From: JAICUF01 sp038250675
Lineage (GTDB): Bacteria > Gemmatimonadota > Gemmatimonadetes > Gemmatimonadales > GWC2-71-9
Reading direction: 5' to 3'
Length of the DNA: 64,000 bases
NCBI GenBank assembly: GCA_038250675.1
Contig: JBBSCB010000008.1
Location: 47,714-111,713, forward strand
This document shows, one piece after another, positions 56,231 through 64,000 of the stretch (within the stretch, counting starts at the first letter, position 1; every line of letters starts with the position of its first letter). The notes beneath the pieces were generated by a model that searched no databases, was not told where the DNA came from, and worked only from the letters and a program-made list of their open reading frames with translations. The position numbers and the translations under genes were made by a program.

Positions 56231-57264
56231 AGCACCGAGGCGGTGTGCGCGCCGCTGGGCCTGAGCTGCATGCGCCGGATGGTGTCCGCCACGTAGCCCA
56301 CGTCGTGCCGCGAGCCGATCACGAGCGGCGTGCGCTGGTGCAGGTGAGTCGGCTGGATGTCGAGGATCCGGTTGAGCCCATCAGTGGCCGATCCCTCGGC
56401 CTGCTCCGCGATGAACGCCATCGGCGCCGCCTCATAGAGCAGGCGGAGCTTGCCGCGGGCGTTACGCGTGTCAGCCGGGTACATGAAGATGCCGCCGGCA
56501 ATCAGGTTGCGATGAAAATCGCCGACCAGCGAGCCGATGTACCGGCTGTTCTTGCCCTTGATCTCGTCGGGCCGGTCGCCATGGAGGCCGCGTACCGCCG
56601 TCTGCACGGCGCGGTCCCAGCGGGCAAAGTTGCTCTCGTTGACGCTGTAGTAGCGGCCCACGCGCGGCGTGACGATGCGCGGCGCGCACAGCAGGAACTC
56701 GCCGATCGTGGGATCCAGTGTGAACCCGTGCACGCCCTGACCCGTGGTGTAGACAAGCATCGTGCTCGAGCCGTACATGACATAGCCGGCCGCCACCTGC
56801 CGGACGCCGGGCTGGAGGACATCGGCCACGGTGCCCGGCCCCTCACTCACCCGGCGATAGATGCTGAAGATCGTGCCGACCGCGGAGTTGACGTCGATGT
56901 TGGATGACCCGTCGAGCGGGTCGAACAGCACCGCATACTTCCCCGCCTCGAACTCGGCCGGCACCGGAATGATGTCTTCCTCCTCCTCCGAGCCCATGAC
57001 GCAGACCCGCCCGGTATGGCTGAGGCAGTTCTTGATCGTCTCGTTGGCCAGGACGTCGAGCTTCTGCTGCTCCTCGCCCTGAACGTTCATGGCGTCGGCC
57101 GAGCCCAGGACGTTGACCAGCCCGGCCCGGCGGATGGCGGCGGCAATGATCTTCGCGGCCAGTGCGATGTCGTAGAGCAGGTTGGACAGCTCGCCCGTGG
57201 CGTCGGGATAGCGGTCCTCCCGATCCAGGATGAAGCGCTCGATGGTCGTCACGGACGTCTGCAC
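56227..57264 (-). CDS. fbp: Fructose-1,6-bisphosphatase, class I
   Basis: 345 residues. The metal-binding motif FDPLDGSSNIDVN and the downstream GYVMYGSSTMLVYTTGQGVHGFTLDP and PADTRNARGKLRLLYEAAPMAFI are diagnostic. The enzyme removes phosphate from fructose-1,6-bisphosphate in gluconeogenesis. The start is GTG at 57264, supported by GAGGAG about five bases upstream. It is coupled to the mutase gene by GTGA. Confidence 0.96.
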   Translation of the reverse strand: MQTSVTTIERFILDREDRYPDATGELSNLLYDIALAAKIIAAAIRRAGLVNVLGSADAMNVQGEEQQKLDVLANETIKNCLSHTGRVCVMGSEEEEDIIPVPAEFEAGKYAVLFDPLDGSSNIDVNSAVGTIFSIYRRVSEGPGTVADVLQPGVRQVAAGYVMYGSSTMLVYTTGQGVHGFTLDPTIGEFLLCAPRIVTPRVGRYYSVNESNFARWDRAVQTAVRGLHGDRPDEIKGKNSRYIGSLVGDFHRNLIAGGIFMYPADTRNARGKLRLLYEAAPMAFIAEQAEGSATDGLNRILDIQPTHLHQRTPLVIGSRHDVGYVADTIRRMQLRPSGAHTASVL

Positions 57265-57273
57265 GGCAACTCC

Positions 57274-59511
57274 TCATTCCACGGAATAGGTCGTCGCGCC
57301 CCGGCGGCCGCGCACGGTCATGCGATGTCCGTCGCTCACCACCGTGACGGTTCCCTCCCGGTCGGTCCGCCACACATCCACCCCGTGCCGCGACAGCCGG
57401 CGCAGCGCCTCGGCCGACGGGTGTCCATATCGGTTCCGGGCCCCCACGCTCACCACCGCGACCCGCGGCCGCAGCTCATCGAGCCATGCGTCGCCGGTGG
57501 CACCGCGGCTCCCGTGATGGCCCACCTTCAGTAAATCCACCGGCCCCACGTGGCCCGCCATCCTCGCTTCGGCATGCAGGCCCGCGTCGCCCGCAAACAG
57601 CACGCTGAACGCGCCATACTCCACCCGGAGCACGATCGAATCCTCATTGAGATCCGCGTGCCACTCGGTCCAGGTCGTATCGGGATGCAGGAACGTAAAG
57701 CTGACGCCGTCGAGCGCGAAGCGATCGCCGCTCCGGCCCACCCGCCAGGGCACGCCGTCCGCTGCCACGGCGTCGAGAAAGCGGTAGTAGACGGGGTCGG
57801 CATACAGTTCACCCGGCTCGACCGCGACGTCCGCCGGAATCCGGTCAAGCACCGCCGCCGCGCCGCCCACGTGGTCCGCATGGGCGTGGGAGACGATCAC
57901 CGCGCTGAGGCGCCCGACGCCGTGCCGCGCCAGAAAGGGCGCCACGATTCGCCGCCCGGCATCGGCACCGCCCGTCACCGGGCCCGCGTCGATCAGCAGC
58001 CAGTGTCCGCCGGGCGTCCGGATCACCGCCGCGTCACCCTGTCCCACGTCGAGAAAATGTAACGTCAGCCCGGGGGCGGCGTCAGTCGCCGGCAGGTCGC
58101 GTGCCAGCAGCACCACCCAGGATGCGGACGCGAGCACCAGGCTGACGCGGCGGAGCGCCTCCCGGCCCGTGTTCCGCCGGCCCAGCGCCCAGACGATCGC
58201 CCCCAGTGCGGCCGCCCACGGCAGCGCGGTCCCGAGACCGGGATCGGCGATGGCGTGACCGCCGGGCACGGCCGATCCGAGCCGCGCCGTCAGCTCCAGC
58301 GAGTGCAGCGCGAGACCCGACCCCGCCGCCAGCGCCGCCGAGAGTCCGGTCCACAGCGGCGCTGCCACGAGACCGGCGAGCACCCCCGGAATGGCGACCG
58401 CCGCCAACGGAATGGCGGCGAAGTTCATCACGATGCCGATGGGGGCGACTGCGCCGAGCATCGCCGCGGTGAACGGAGCGGTGGCGAGCGTGGCGCCGAT
58501 CGATGCGAAGAGCGTGCGCACCCAGTAGCCGGAGCCCACCGCGCGGTCGCTCCACCGGGTGAACCGCGCGGCACCCCAGAGTGCGGCGGCGCTCAGCCAC
58601 GGGCCAAGTGCAACGACCGAGTGCGGATCCACCAGCATCACGACAAGGCAGCTCACCGCGAGCATCGCATTCGCCTGCACATGCCGCTGGCGACCATAGC
58701 TCAGCGCGAGCAACGTGGCGAGCGCGGCCGCGCGCGTTGCCGGCGCCGGCCAGCCCAGCCAGGCAACGTACGCGCCGGCGCCGAGTGCGCCGAGCGCGAG
58801 GGCCCGCGGTCGCCGCGCGCCCGCCAGGCGCGCGAGCAGCACCAGCCATGCGGCGATGAGGCCGACGTGGAATCCCGAGATCGTCAGGATGTGCACCAGA
58901 CCGGACTGCGCAAAGCGATCCCGGACGTCGGGGTCGATGTCGCCGCGGAGATTGAGCACCAGTGCGCCCACCAGCCCGCTCCGCACGCCGTATAGGCGGC
59001 GGACCGCACGGGCCGCCGCGGTCCGGAGCCGATCGCCGGTCCCCGCGACGGTCCCGACGCGCCGGGCGGCCGCCACCACGAGGACCCCGCTGCCCCGCCC
59101 CGCGTCGTCCGGACCGACCCAGCGGCCCTCGACCCGGATCCGATCGCCGGCCGCGACGGTGTCTGCGTCACGCCAGCGGACCCGCACAGCGCCCCGGCAC
59201 CCGGCCTCCGGGCGGCCCCGACCGATCCCGGCACCGAAGGCGGGATCGAGCGCCCGCACGGTGACCCGGAGCCGCCTCGGCGGCCATCGCGAGGCGCACG
59301 ACGCCTGATCGTCGGCCCGCGCGATCATGCCGGCCGCCAGCCCCAGCAGCGCCGCCGCGCAGGCCAGACGGAGCACCGGCCACGCCCGGAGCCCCGCGAG
59401 ACCGAGCACGAGTATCAGGACGGCGCTCAGTGGATCCAGAAAATGCGAAAGGCCGGTCGCGAGACCGGCCCCATAGGCGATGACCAGGACGACGGCGATG
59501 CGCGGTTTCAC
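57274..59511 (-). CDS. comEC: ComEC/Rec2 DNA uptake channel
   Basis: 745 residues. An N-terminal OB-like extracytoplasmic domain follows two membrane segments. The Competence domain has the family pattern GLVHILTISGFHVGLIAAWLVLLARL and then several membrane helices. The C-terminal metallo-beta-lactamase domain has LHFLDVGQGDAAVIRTPGGHWLLIDAG and the metal motif SHAHADHVGG. It carries transforming DNA across the inner membrane. The start is GTG at 59511. comFB lies 31 bases upstream. Confidence 0.92.
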   Translation of the reverse strand: MKPRIAVVLVIAYGAGLATGLSHFLDPLSAVLILVLGLAGLRAWPVLRLACAAALLGLAAGMIARADDQASCASRWPPRRLRVTVRALDPAFGAGIGRGRPEAGCRGAVRVRWRDADTVAAGDRIRVEGRWVGPDDAGRGSGVLVVAAARRVGTVAGTGDRLRTAAARAVRRLYGVRSGLVGALVLNLRGDIDPDVRDRFAQSGLVHILTISGFHVGLIAAWLVLLARLAGARRPRALALGALGAGAYVAWLGWPAPATRAAALATLLALSYGRQRHVQANAMLAVSCLVVMLVDPHSVVALGPWLSAAALWGAARFTRWSDRAVGSGYWVRTLFASIGATLATAPFTAAMLGAVAPIGIVMNFAAIPLAAVAIPGVLAGLVAAPLWTGLSAALAAGSGLALHSLELTARLGSAVPGGHAIADPGLGTALPWAAALGAIVWALGRRNTGREALRRVSLVLASASWVVLLARDLPATDAAPGLTLHFLDVGQGDAAVIRTPGGHWLLIDAGPVTGGADAGRRIVAPFLARHGVGRLSAVIVSHAHADHVGGAAAVLDRIPADVAVEPGELYADPVYYRFLDAVAADGVPWRVGRSGDRFALDGVSFTFLHPDTTWTEWHADLNEDSIVLRVEYGAFSVLFAGDAGLHAEARMAGHVGPVDLLKVGHHGSRGATGDAWLDELRPRVAVVSVGARNRYGHPSAEALRRLSRHGVDVWRTDREGTVTVVSDGHRMTVRGRRGATTYSVE

Positions 59512-59542
59512 CCGCGCCCGCGGCGGGTTGCCCCGCGGCGGG

Positions 59543-59824
59543 TCACCCCGCGCCAGCCTTCCGGCCGCAGCGCGGCGCGAGCGAGATCTTGCGGAAACCC
59601 TCCATCATCGTCACATCCATCAGCGCGCGCGACTGGTCCTTCTCGAGATTGAACTCGGTGACGACGCTCCCTTCGCGGGTGGCCACGTAGCGGGCCGGAA
59701 TGCGATTGAGCGCGTACACCAGCACGTCGCTGCGGCACACAGGGCATCCGCAGAAAGTGGGAAAATGCGACTTGAGCACGTCGTATGCCGCCAGCACATG
59801 CTCCTCGACCATGTTCTTGATCAT
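59543..59824 (-). CDS. comFB: ComFB-family protein
   Basis: 93 residues. The family pattern is MIKNMVEEHVLAAYDVL followed by cysteines CGCPVCRSDVLVYALNRIPARYVATREGSVV. The cysteine cluster C-G-C-P-V-C is conserved and may bind zinc. ComFB was named from the Bacillus late-competence operon; recent work describes family members as cyclic di-nucleotide receptors. Its place between miaB (ATGA overlap) and comEC suggests a role in competence. Confidence 0.82.
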   Translation of the reverse strand: MIKNMVEEHVLAAYDVLKSHFPTFCGCPVCRSDVLVYALNRIPARYVATREGSVVTEFNLEKDQSRALMDVTMMEGFRKISLAPRCGRKAGAG

Positions 59825-61134
59825 AGAACCGCCAGTCCTGCCGGGGCGACCGCGCCGGTGAATGTGGATCCCGTCGTGCCGGTGAGGCGCACGGTGTGAT
59901 ATGAGCCGATTTCGGACTCCGGCAGGTCGAGCAGCACGAGGTGGTTGGTCCGCGTGCGGCCCAGCAGCAGCGAGCCCCGCCGCGCCGGCCGTTCCACCAG
60001 GACCTCGTGGACCGATCCCACCCGTGCCGCGTTCCGGCCCCGCGTCCGTGCGCGCACCTGCTCGATCAAACGCTGCAGCCGCTCCGATGCCACGTCGTCG
60101 GGTACGCGATCCTTGAGCCGCACCGCCGGTGTCCCTTCCCGCAGCGAGTACTTGAACGTATACGCGTCGTCCAGGTCCGCCGCCTCGACCAGCGCGAGCG
60201 TCTCGGCAAACTGCGCCTCGGTCTCCCCCGGAAACCCCACGATCAGATCGGTGGACAGCGTGAGACCCGGAATGGCCGCTCGCAGCTCGGCCACCACCTC
60301 GAGATATCGTTCCCGCGTATAGCGCCGCAGCATCCGCCGCAGCACCGCATTGGACCCGCTTTGCGCCGGCAGATGGACGTGCTCGCAGACCGCCGGCGTT
60401 TCGGCCATGGCCGCGATGACGCGGGGCGTGAACTCCGTGGGGTACGGGCTGGTGAACCGCAGCCGCCGGATGCCGTTCACCGCACCCACCGCCCGGAGCA
60501 GGTCGGCAAAGTCACCGCTGCCGTCGTGATAGCTGTTGACGGTCTGGCCCAGCAGCGTCACCTCGCTGGTGCCGCCGTCCGCCAGCGTGCGGACTTCCCG
60601 TACCACGTCCGCCAGCATACGACTCCGCTCGGTGCCGCGGGTATACGGAACGATGCAGAAGGTGCACTTGAAATCGCATCCGCGCTGCACCGTGACGAAC
60701 GCGGTCGCCGCGGCGTCGCGGATCGGCGGCACGTCTTCATAGTGCTCCCAGGACCGGAAGGCGGTGTCAGCGGTGCGGCGGCCGGCCGCGGCATGACCGA
60801 GCAGCTCCGGCAGGTTGCGGTATGCGTCGGGGCCGACGACGAGGTCGATACGCGGCACCTGTTCGAGCAGCGCGGTGCCCAGCCGCTGCGCCATGCAGCC
60901 GACGACGCCCAGCACATCCCCGGGACGCTTGTGCCGCTGGAGCTCGCCCACGCGGCCCACCACCCGCTGCTCGGCATTGTCGCGCACGGCGCAGGTGTTG
61001 ACGAGCATGACGTCCGCGTCGTCCGGCGTGTCCACCCGGAGGTAGCCGTCACGGGCCAGCACACCGAACATCAGCTCGGTATCGGCCACGTTCATCTGGC
61101 ACCCGTAGGTTTCGATGTAGACGCGTCTGGACAT
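59821..61134 (-). CDS. miaB: tRNA-2-methylthio-N6-dimethylallyladenosine synthase
   Basis: 437 residues. The UPF0004 domain starts RRVYIETYGCQMNVADTE. The radical-SAM cysteines are in GCDFKCTFCIVPYTRGTERSR. The central domain reads SPYPTEFTPRVIAAMAETPAVCEHVHLPAQSGSNAVLRRMLRRYTRERY, and a TRAM domain ends the protein. MiaB adds a methylthio group to the base modified by MiaA (encoded at 5210). ATG at 61134 is preferred over a GTG at 61152. Confidence 0.95.
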   Translation of the reverse strand: MSRRVYIETYGCQMNVADTELMFGVLARDGYLRVDTPDDADVMLVNTCAVRDNAEQRVVGRVGELQRHKRPGDVLGVVGCMAQRLGTALLEQVPRIDLVVGPDAYRNLPELLGHAAAGRRTADTAFRSWEHYEDVPPIRDAAATAFVTVQRGCDFKCTFCIVPYTRGTERSRMLADVVREVRTLADGGTSEVTLLGQTVNSYHDGSGDFADLLRAVGAVNGIRRLRFTSPYPTEFTPRVIAAMAETPAVCEHVHLPAQSGSNAVLRRMLRRYTRERYLEVVAELRAAIPGLTLSTDLIVGFPGETEAQFAETLALVEAADLDDAYTFKYSLREGTPAVRLKDRVPDDVASERLQRLIEQVRARTRGRNAARVGSVHEVLVERPARRGSLLLGRTRTNHLVLLDLPESEIGSYHTVRLTGTTGSTFTGAVAPAGLAVL

Positions 61135-61178
61135 GGCCGGAAGATATGCCACCGGGGCCGGAATGGCGGCGTCGGCGC

Positions 61179-62333
61179 TCAGGGACGAACCGACACGCCG
61201 AGCGCCAACAGCCAGGCCTGCTCCCGATAGCCGGCCGCTTCCCGGCGCCAGACGTGCTCCAGCGAGAGATCAAGACTGGCCACGTCGCGGTGCGAGCGGC
61301 TGTCGGTGAAGTGAATCCCGCTGCCGAGCGCGAGGCCGAGTTCGCTGGGGCGGTCGCCCGCGACGAGTGGGAACGGCAGTTGGGCGTAGTGCACGCCGAA
61401 GCGGATCGGCCGGCGCGACGGCCGCCGCGCATCGGTGACGTACACGCCGCCGAGCGAGAACCCCTTGGTGCTCTGCGCACCGGTGCCGCCGCCGGCCACC
61501 AGCGCCGCATCCGCCTCCGACCAGGTGCGATAGCTCCCCTCGGCGGCCAGCGACAGCCGGGACGACGGGGTCCAGCGCAGCGCCGCACCCCAGGTGTTGG
61601 GCAGACCGATTCTGTTGACCCGCGTCGAGTCGCGGTCCACCCTGGCGGTCCCGTCGGTGCGGGCCGCCAGCGCAATGCCCAGGTGGTCGCCGATCGCGTG
61701 GATCACGCCGCCCGACAGACCAAAGCCGACGTACGAGATTTCGGCGCGCTGATGCACCGGCGTGAAGCCGGAATCCGAGAAGCTGCGGCGGAGGTCGGTG
61801 CGCGCCGAGCCCGTGATGATGTGAAACCCGATGCCGAACTGCCAGCCGGCCAGCCCGCGATACGCGGTGGCCAGACGCAGATCGTTGAGCCCGCCGCGCG
61901 ACGTCAGCGTGTCGTAGCTGGTGACCGGCACACCACGCAGCAGGAGGTCGCTGGTGGTGGCCACACTGAAGTCGCGATCGGTATAGGTCGAGTAGGTCAG
62001 GCCCACGGTGAACGGCCGCCGGCCCACCGGACCGAACACGCCGATCTGGGGAAACCGGGTGTCGCGGCCAGTGACCGATTGGCCCGGCGCCTGGGAGCTG
62101 CGGAAGTTCTGCAGCAGCGTGAAGGTGGCGGTGAGCGCCGGCACGGCGCCGATCGACGCCGGATTGGCGCTGGACGTCGAATCGAAGAGCGCGAAGCTTC
62201 CGCTAGTGCCGAGCGCGCGCACCGACAGGGCCCGCCCGGGCAGCCCGAGACCGCGGGTGCCGAACTCCGAGGATTGCGCCGTGACGGCGGTGGGCAGCCC
62301 GACGAGCGGGACCAGCCAGAGGAGTCGGCGCAC
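61179..62333 (-). CDS. Predicted outer-membrane protein (FadL/OmpP1-like barrel)
   Basis: 384 residues. A signal peptide (MRRLLWLVPLVGLPTAVTAQ) precedes long stretches of alternating residues, with FALFDSTSSANPASIGAVPALTATFTLLQNF resembling the N-terminal part of FadL/OmpP1-type transporters or PorV-like proteins. The C-terminus ends LALGVSVRP, not an aromatic. GTG at 62333 follows the upstream stop directly (TAAGTG). It is paired with the lipoprotein gene before it. Confidence 0.68.
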   Translation of the reverse strand: MRRLLWLVPLVGLPTAVTAQSSEFGTRGLGLPGRALSVRALGTSGSFALFDSTSSANPASIGAVPALTATFTLLQNFRSSQAPGQSVTGRDTRFPQIGVFGPVGRRPFTVGLTYSTYTDRDFSVATTSDLLLRGVPVTSYDTLTSRGGLNDLRLATAYRGLAGWQFGIGFHIITGSARTDLRRSFSDSGFTPVHQRAEISYVGFGLSGGVIHAIGDHLGIALAARTDGTARVDRDSTRVNRIGLPNTWGAALRWTPSSRLSLAAEGSYRTWSEADAALVAGGGTGAQSTKGFSLGGVYVTDARRPSRRPIRFGVHYAQLPFPLVAGDRPSELGLALGSGIHFTDSRSHRDVASLDLSLEHVWRREAAGYREQAWLLALGVSVRP

Positions 62334-63563
62334 TTACGGAGTCTCGAAGGGGTACGGGAGGACGTAGGTGAGCCGCAGCCGCGGCGCGGCGCCCATCCGG
62401 GTCGAGCCGAACACGGCCTGCGTAAAGCTCGAGCCCTCGGGCTGGAGCGCCAGGAACAGCGCAGCCGGGAGCTTGTTGGGCGGCTGCCAGAGGGTCACCA
62501 GCGACGTCACGTCGATGCGCAGCGTGTCGCTCTCGCCCACCGTGAGATAGTGCAGCAGGATCTGCGACGTGCTGCTGGCCAGCCGGGGCGACTTGGCGCC
62601 GAGATCCGACAGCAGCGCCCTGAGGTCGATCGCCACGGTGTCGCCGGGGAGCCCGTTCACCGGCTGCAGCGGGGTCAACTCGAGCGTGGCGCGGATGATC
62701 GTCGACGAGTCGCGAATGAACGGCGGCAGGGTGAAGCGCACCAGGGCGCGCGCGGAGGGAGCGCCGCCGCTCGTCAGCGTTGCGGCGTCGGCCAGTTGCG
62801 GCGTGGGCGAGACGAAGCTGCTGAAGGCGACGATCCGCGGCAGCACCTGATGCTGGAGCGCCGTATCCACCACCGGCGTGGTGATGTAGGTGATGAACGA
62901 CGGTGGCGATGCGCTCGACGCCGAGCCAAGCCGGACGCCGGTGACCGGCCCCGGTGCGAGGCGATAGGCCAGCGCCAGCACCCCCGAGTCCGCCGGCGGA
63001 ATCTGGATCGCGGCGAGCGTCGCACCGGTGAAGACGACGCGCAGGCCGGCGGTGGACGCGGTGTCCGCAATCGGCAGCGTGGCGAGCAGATTGCCCGGCG
63101 TCAGCGCGCCCTCGACCGCGGCGAACGACGTGGTCGAGTCGACGGAGCCGGGCGCCGGAAGCCGGTACAACTCGAGACTCAGGCCGCTCGCCGCCGGATC
63201 GCGCCCCAGCACCGTGACGCTCAGCGCCACCGAATCGATCGTGTACGGCCGCAGCGTATCGTTGACCAGTACCGAGTCCGGCAGGCCGATGAAGCGGACG
63301 ATGGCCCGTTCCTGCCGCCCGTCGAGCCCGCTGGAGACGCGCAGCGACGATCCCGCGCCCGGCGCGACGTACCCCGGCTGGCCCAGCGCAACCGGCCCGA
63401 AGGTCGAGTCCTGGCCGGCGGCCGCCGTCAGCACCGTGTCGTAGACGGCGCTGCGGCCGCCGGGACAGACGCCGGGACACTCGCCGGGCGCCGCGAGGTG
63501 CTCCTGACAGGCCACGGCGCCAAGCAGCAGGGCGCCCAGACCCAGCCGGAACCCCGCCCTCAC
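62334..63563 (-). CDS. Lipoprotein with DNRLRE-like repeats
   Basis: 409 residues. A lipobox (LGAVAC) follows the hydrophobic leader MRAGFRLGLGALLLG. The C-terminal half has the pattern RATLELTPLQPVNGLPGDTVAIDLRAL and DVTSLVTLWQ, ending FGSTRMGAAPRLRLTYVLP, which resembles DNRLRE-type surface domains. The function is unknown. GTG at 63563 overlaps the cdd stop. It is translationally linked to the barrel protein after it, so the two may form a surface complex. Confidence 0.62.
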   Translation of the reverse strand: MRAGFRLGLGALLLGAVACQEHLAAPGECPGVCPGGRSAVYDTVLTAAAGQDSTFGPVALGQPGYVAPGAGSSLRVSSGLDGRQERAIVRFIGLPDSVLVNDTLRPYTIDSVALSVTVLGRDPAASGLSLELYRLPAPGSVDSTTSFAAVEGALTPGNLLATLPIADTASTAGLRVVFTGATLAAIQIPPADSGVLALAYRLAPGPVTGVRLGSASSASPPSFITYITTPVVDTALQHQVLPRIVAFSSFVSPTPQLADAATLTSGGAPSARALVRFTLPPFIRDSSTIIRATLELTPLQPVNGLPGDTVAIDLRALLSDLGAKSPRLASSTSQILLHYLTVGESDTLRIDVTSLVTLWQPPNKLPAALFLALQPEGSSFTQAVFGSTRMGAAPRLRLTYVLPYPFETP

Positions 63564-63946
63564 GCGAGCTGCTCCGGACCGAACGCCGCCGGCAGCAGCT
63601 CCCCCAGCGTCCAGTGGGCCGAGCGCGACGGGCCGACCGCATCAATAGCCAGGTCGGGACCAAACTCGTGCAGCACCTGCCGGCAGGCGCCGCAGGGCGC
63701 CGCCGGCGGGTCGGAGTCGGTCACCACGACCGCGCGGCGGATGCGCCGCGCGCCGGCGACGATCGCCGCGGCCACCGCGGCCCGTTCGGCGCAGATCGTC
63801 AGCCCGTAGGACGCATTCTCGACGTTGCAGCCGACGTAGATCGCGCCGTCCTCCGCCTCGAGCGCGGCGCCGACACGATACTGCGAATACGGCGCATACG
63901 CGTGCGCCTGGGCGGCGCGGGCGGCTTCGATCAGGGAATCAGTCAA
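63560..63946 (-). CDS. cdd: Cytidine deaminase
   Basis: 128 residues. The zinc/catalytic motif is CAERAAVAAAIVAG, where the Glu is the proton shuttle, and PCGACRQVL supplies the other ligands. The N-terminal AYAPYSQYRVGAAL is standard. It deaminates cytidine and deoxycytidine to uridines. TTG at 63946 is chosen because it gives the same N-terminal length as known tetrameric enzymes; ATG at 63979 would add eleven residues and overlap the upstream gene more. Confidence 0.92.
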   Translation of the reverse strand: MTDSLIEAARAAQAHAYAPYSQYRVGAALEAEDGAIYVGCNVENASYGLTICAERAAVAAAIVAGARRIRRAVVVTDSDPPAAPCGACRQVLHEFGPDLAIDAVGPSRSAHWTLGELLPAAFGPEQLA

Positions 63947-64000
63947 TCCATACCTCGTTGAGAAACGACACGCCGGCATCCAGCGGCGGCACTCCGAGAA
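63939..64000 (-). CDS. C-terminus of an upstream gene, partial
   Basis: The right edge of the window holds about 19 codons in a frame ending with TGA at 63941-63939 (LGVPPLDAGVSFLNEVWID). The stop overlaps the cdd TTG start by eight bases, as expected for coupled genes. Too short to identify. Other frames are open only briefly. Confidence 0.35.
   Translation of the reverse strand, partial: LGVPPLDAGVSFLNEVWID

Noticed and set aside
61146..63809. An 887-codon open frame on the + strand
   Set aside because: It is antisense to the barrel protein, lipoprotein and cdd genes. Its composition (Arg, Gly, Glu, Gln) is typical of shadow frames.

Overview
The window is about 64 kb of GC-rich bacterial chromosome, tightly packed and almost entirely on one strand. 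I can support about 65 protein genes and two tRNAs. Only one of these, rpsT, lies on the + strand. No mobile element, CRISPR array, rRNA or phage gene is visible. The gene mix is bacillithiol synthesis, a MoxR/Bat cluster, a mannose-class PTS with HPr kinase, a cobalamin riboswitch with btuFCD, selB, outer-membrane barrels and a TonB receptor. Together these suggest a diderm, probably heterotrophic bacterium of the Gemmatimonadota type. That placement is inferred from gene content and protein style and was not searched.

Layout, read in the direction of transcription (high to low coordinates). (1) 64000-54701: cdd, a lipoprotein, a barrel protein, miaB, comFB, comEC, fbp and the large subunit of methylmalonyl-CoA mutase. 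(2) 54616-39221: one very long run of fmdB, argS, a PfkB kinase, purM, a barrel protein, ribD-ribE-ribBA-ribH, nusB, a glycosyltransferase, hpf, hprK, PTS IIA-IIB-IIC-IID, HPr and enzyme I. (3) 39134-36294: metK, a DUF151 nuclease and a membrane-anchored protein. (4) 36290-28776: a cobalamin riboswitch followed by btuF, btuC, btuD, a BtuB-like receptor, recO and selB. (5) 28613-25397: a small secreted FlgD-like protein, then clpB, with tadA following. (6) 24862-21994: two tRNA-Ser genes flanking an acyltransferase, a PH-domain protein and two small proteins. (7) 21902-18124: pyrR-pyrB-pyrC, then a coiled-coil zinc-ribbon protein. (8) rpsT on + (17734-17991), divergent from the last block. (9) 17502-1: scpA-scpB-rluB, moxR and the bat genes, mutL, miaA, bshA, uppP, birA, coaX, a UbiA-family enzyme and membrane proteins.

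Many neighbouring genes overlap by four bases (ATGA or GTGA); I count 21 such pairs, so translational coupling is the dominant architecture. The points most worth attention are these: a B12 riboswitch whose expression-platform hairpin directly covers the btuF Shine-Dalgarno sequence; the placement of recO and selB at the end of that B12 operon; double fusions in the Bat system (BatB-BatC and BatD-BatE) that keep the old signal peptides as internal membrane segments; a full mannose-type PTS with HPr kinase next to the ribosome hibernation factor; comFB beside comEC; and a nine-G tract inside mutL. Most of the remainder is recognisable housekeeping. I did not find an obviously new multi-gene system, and most individual families are well known.
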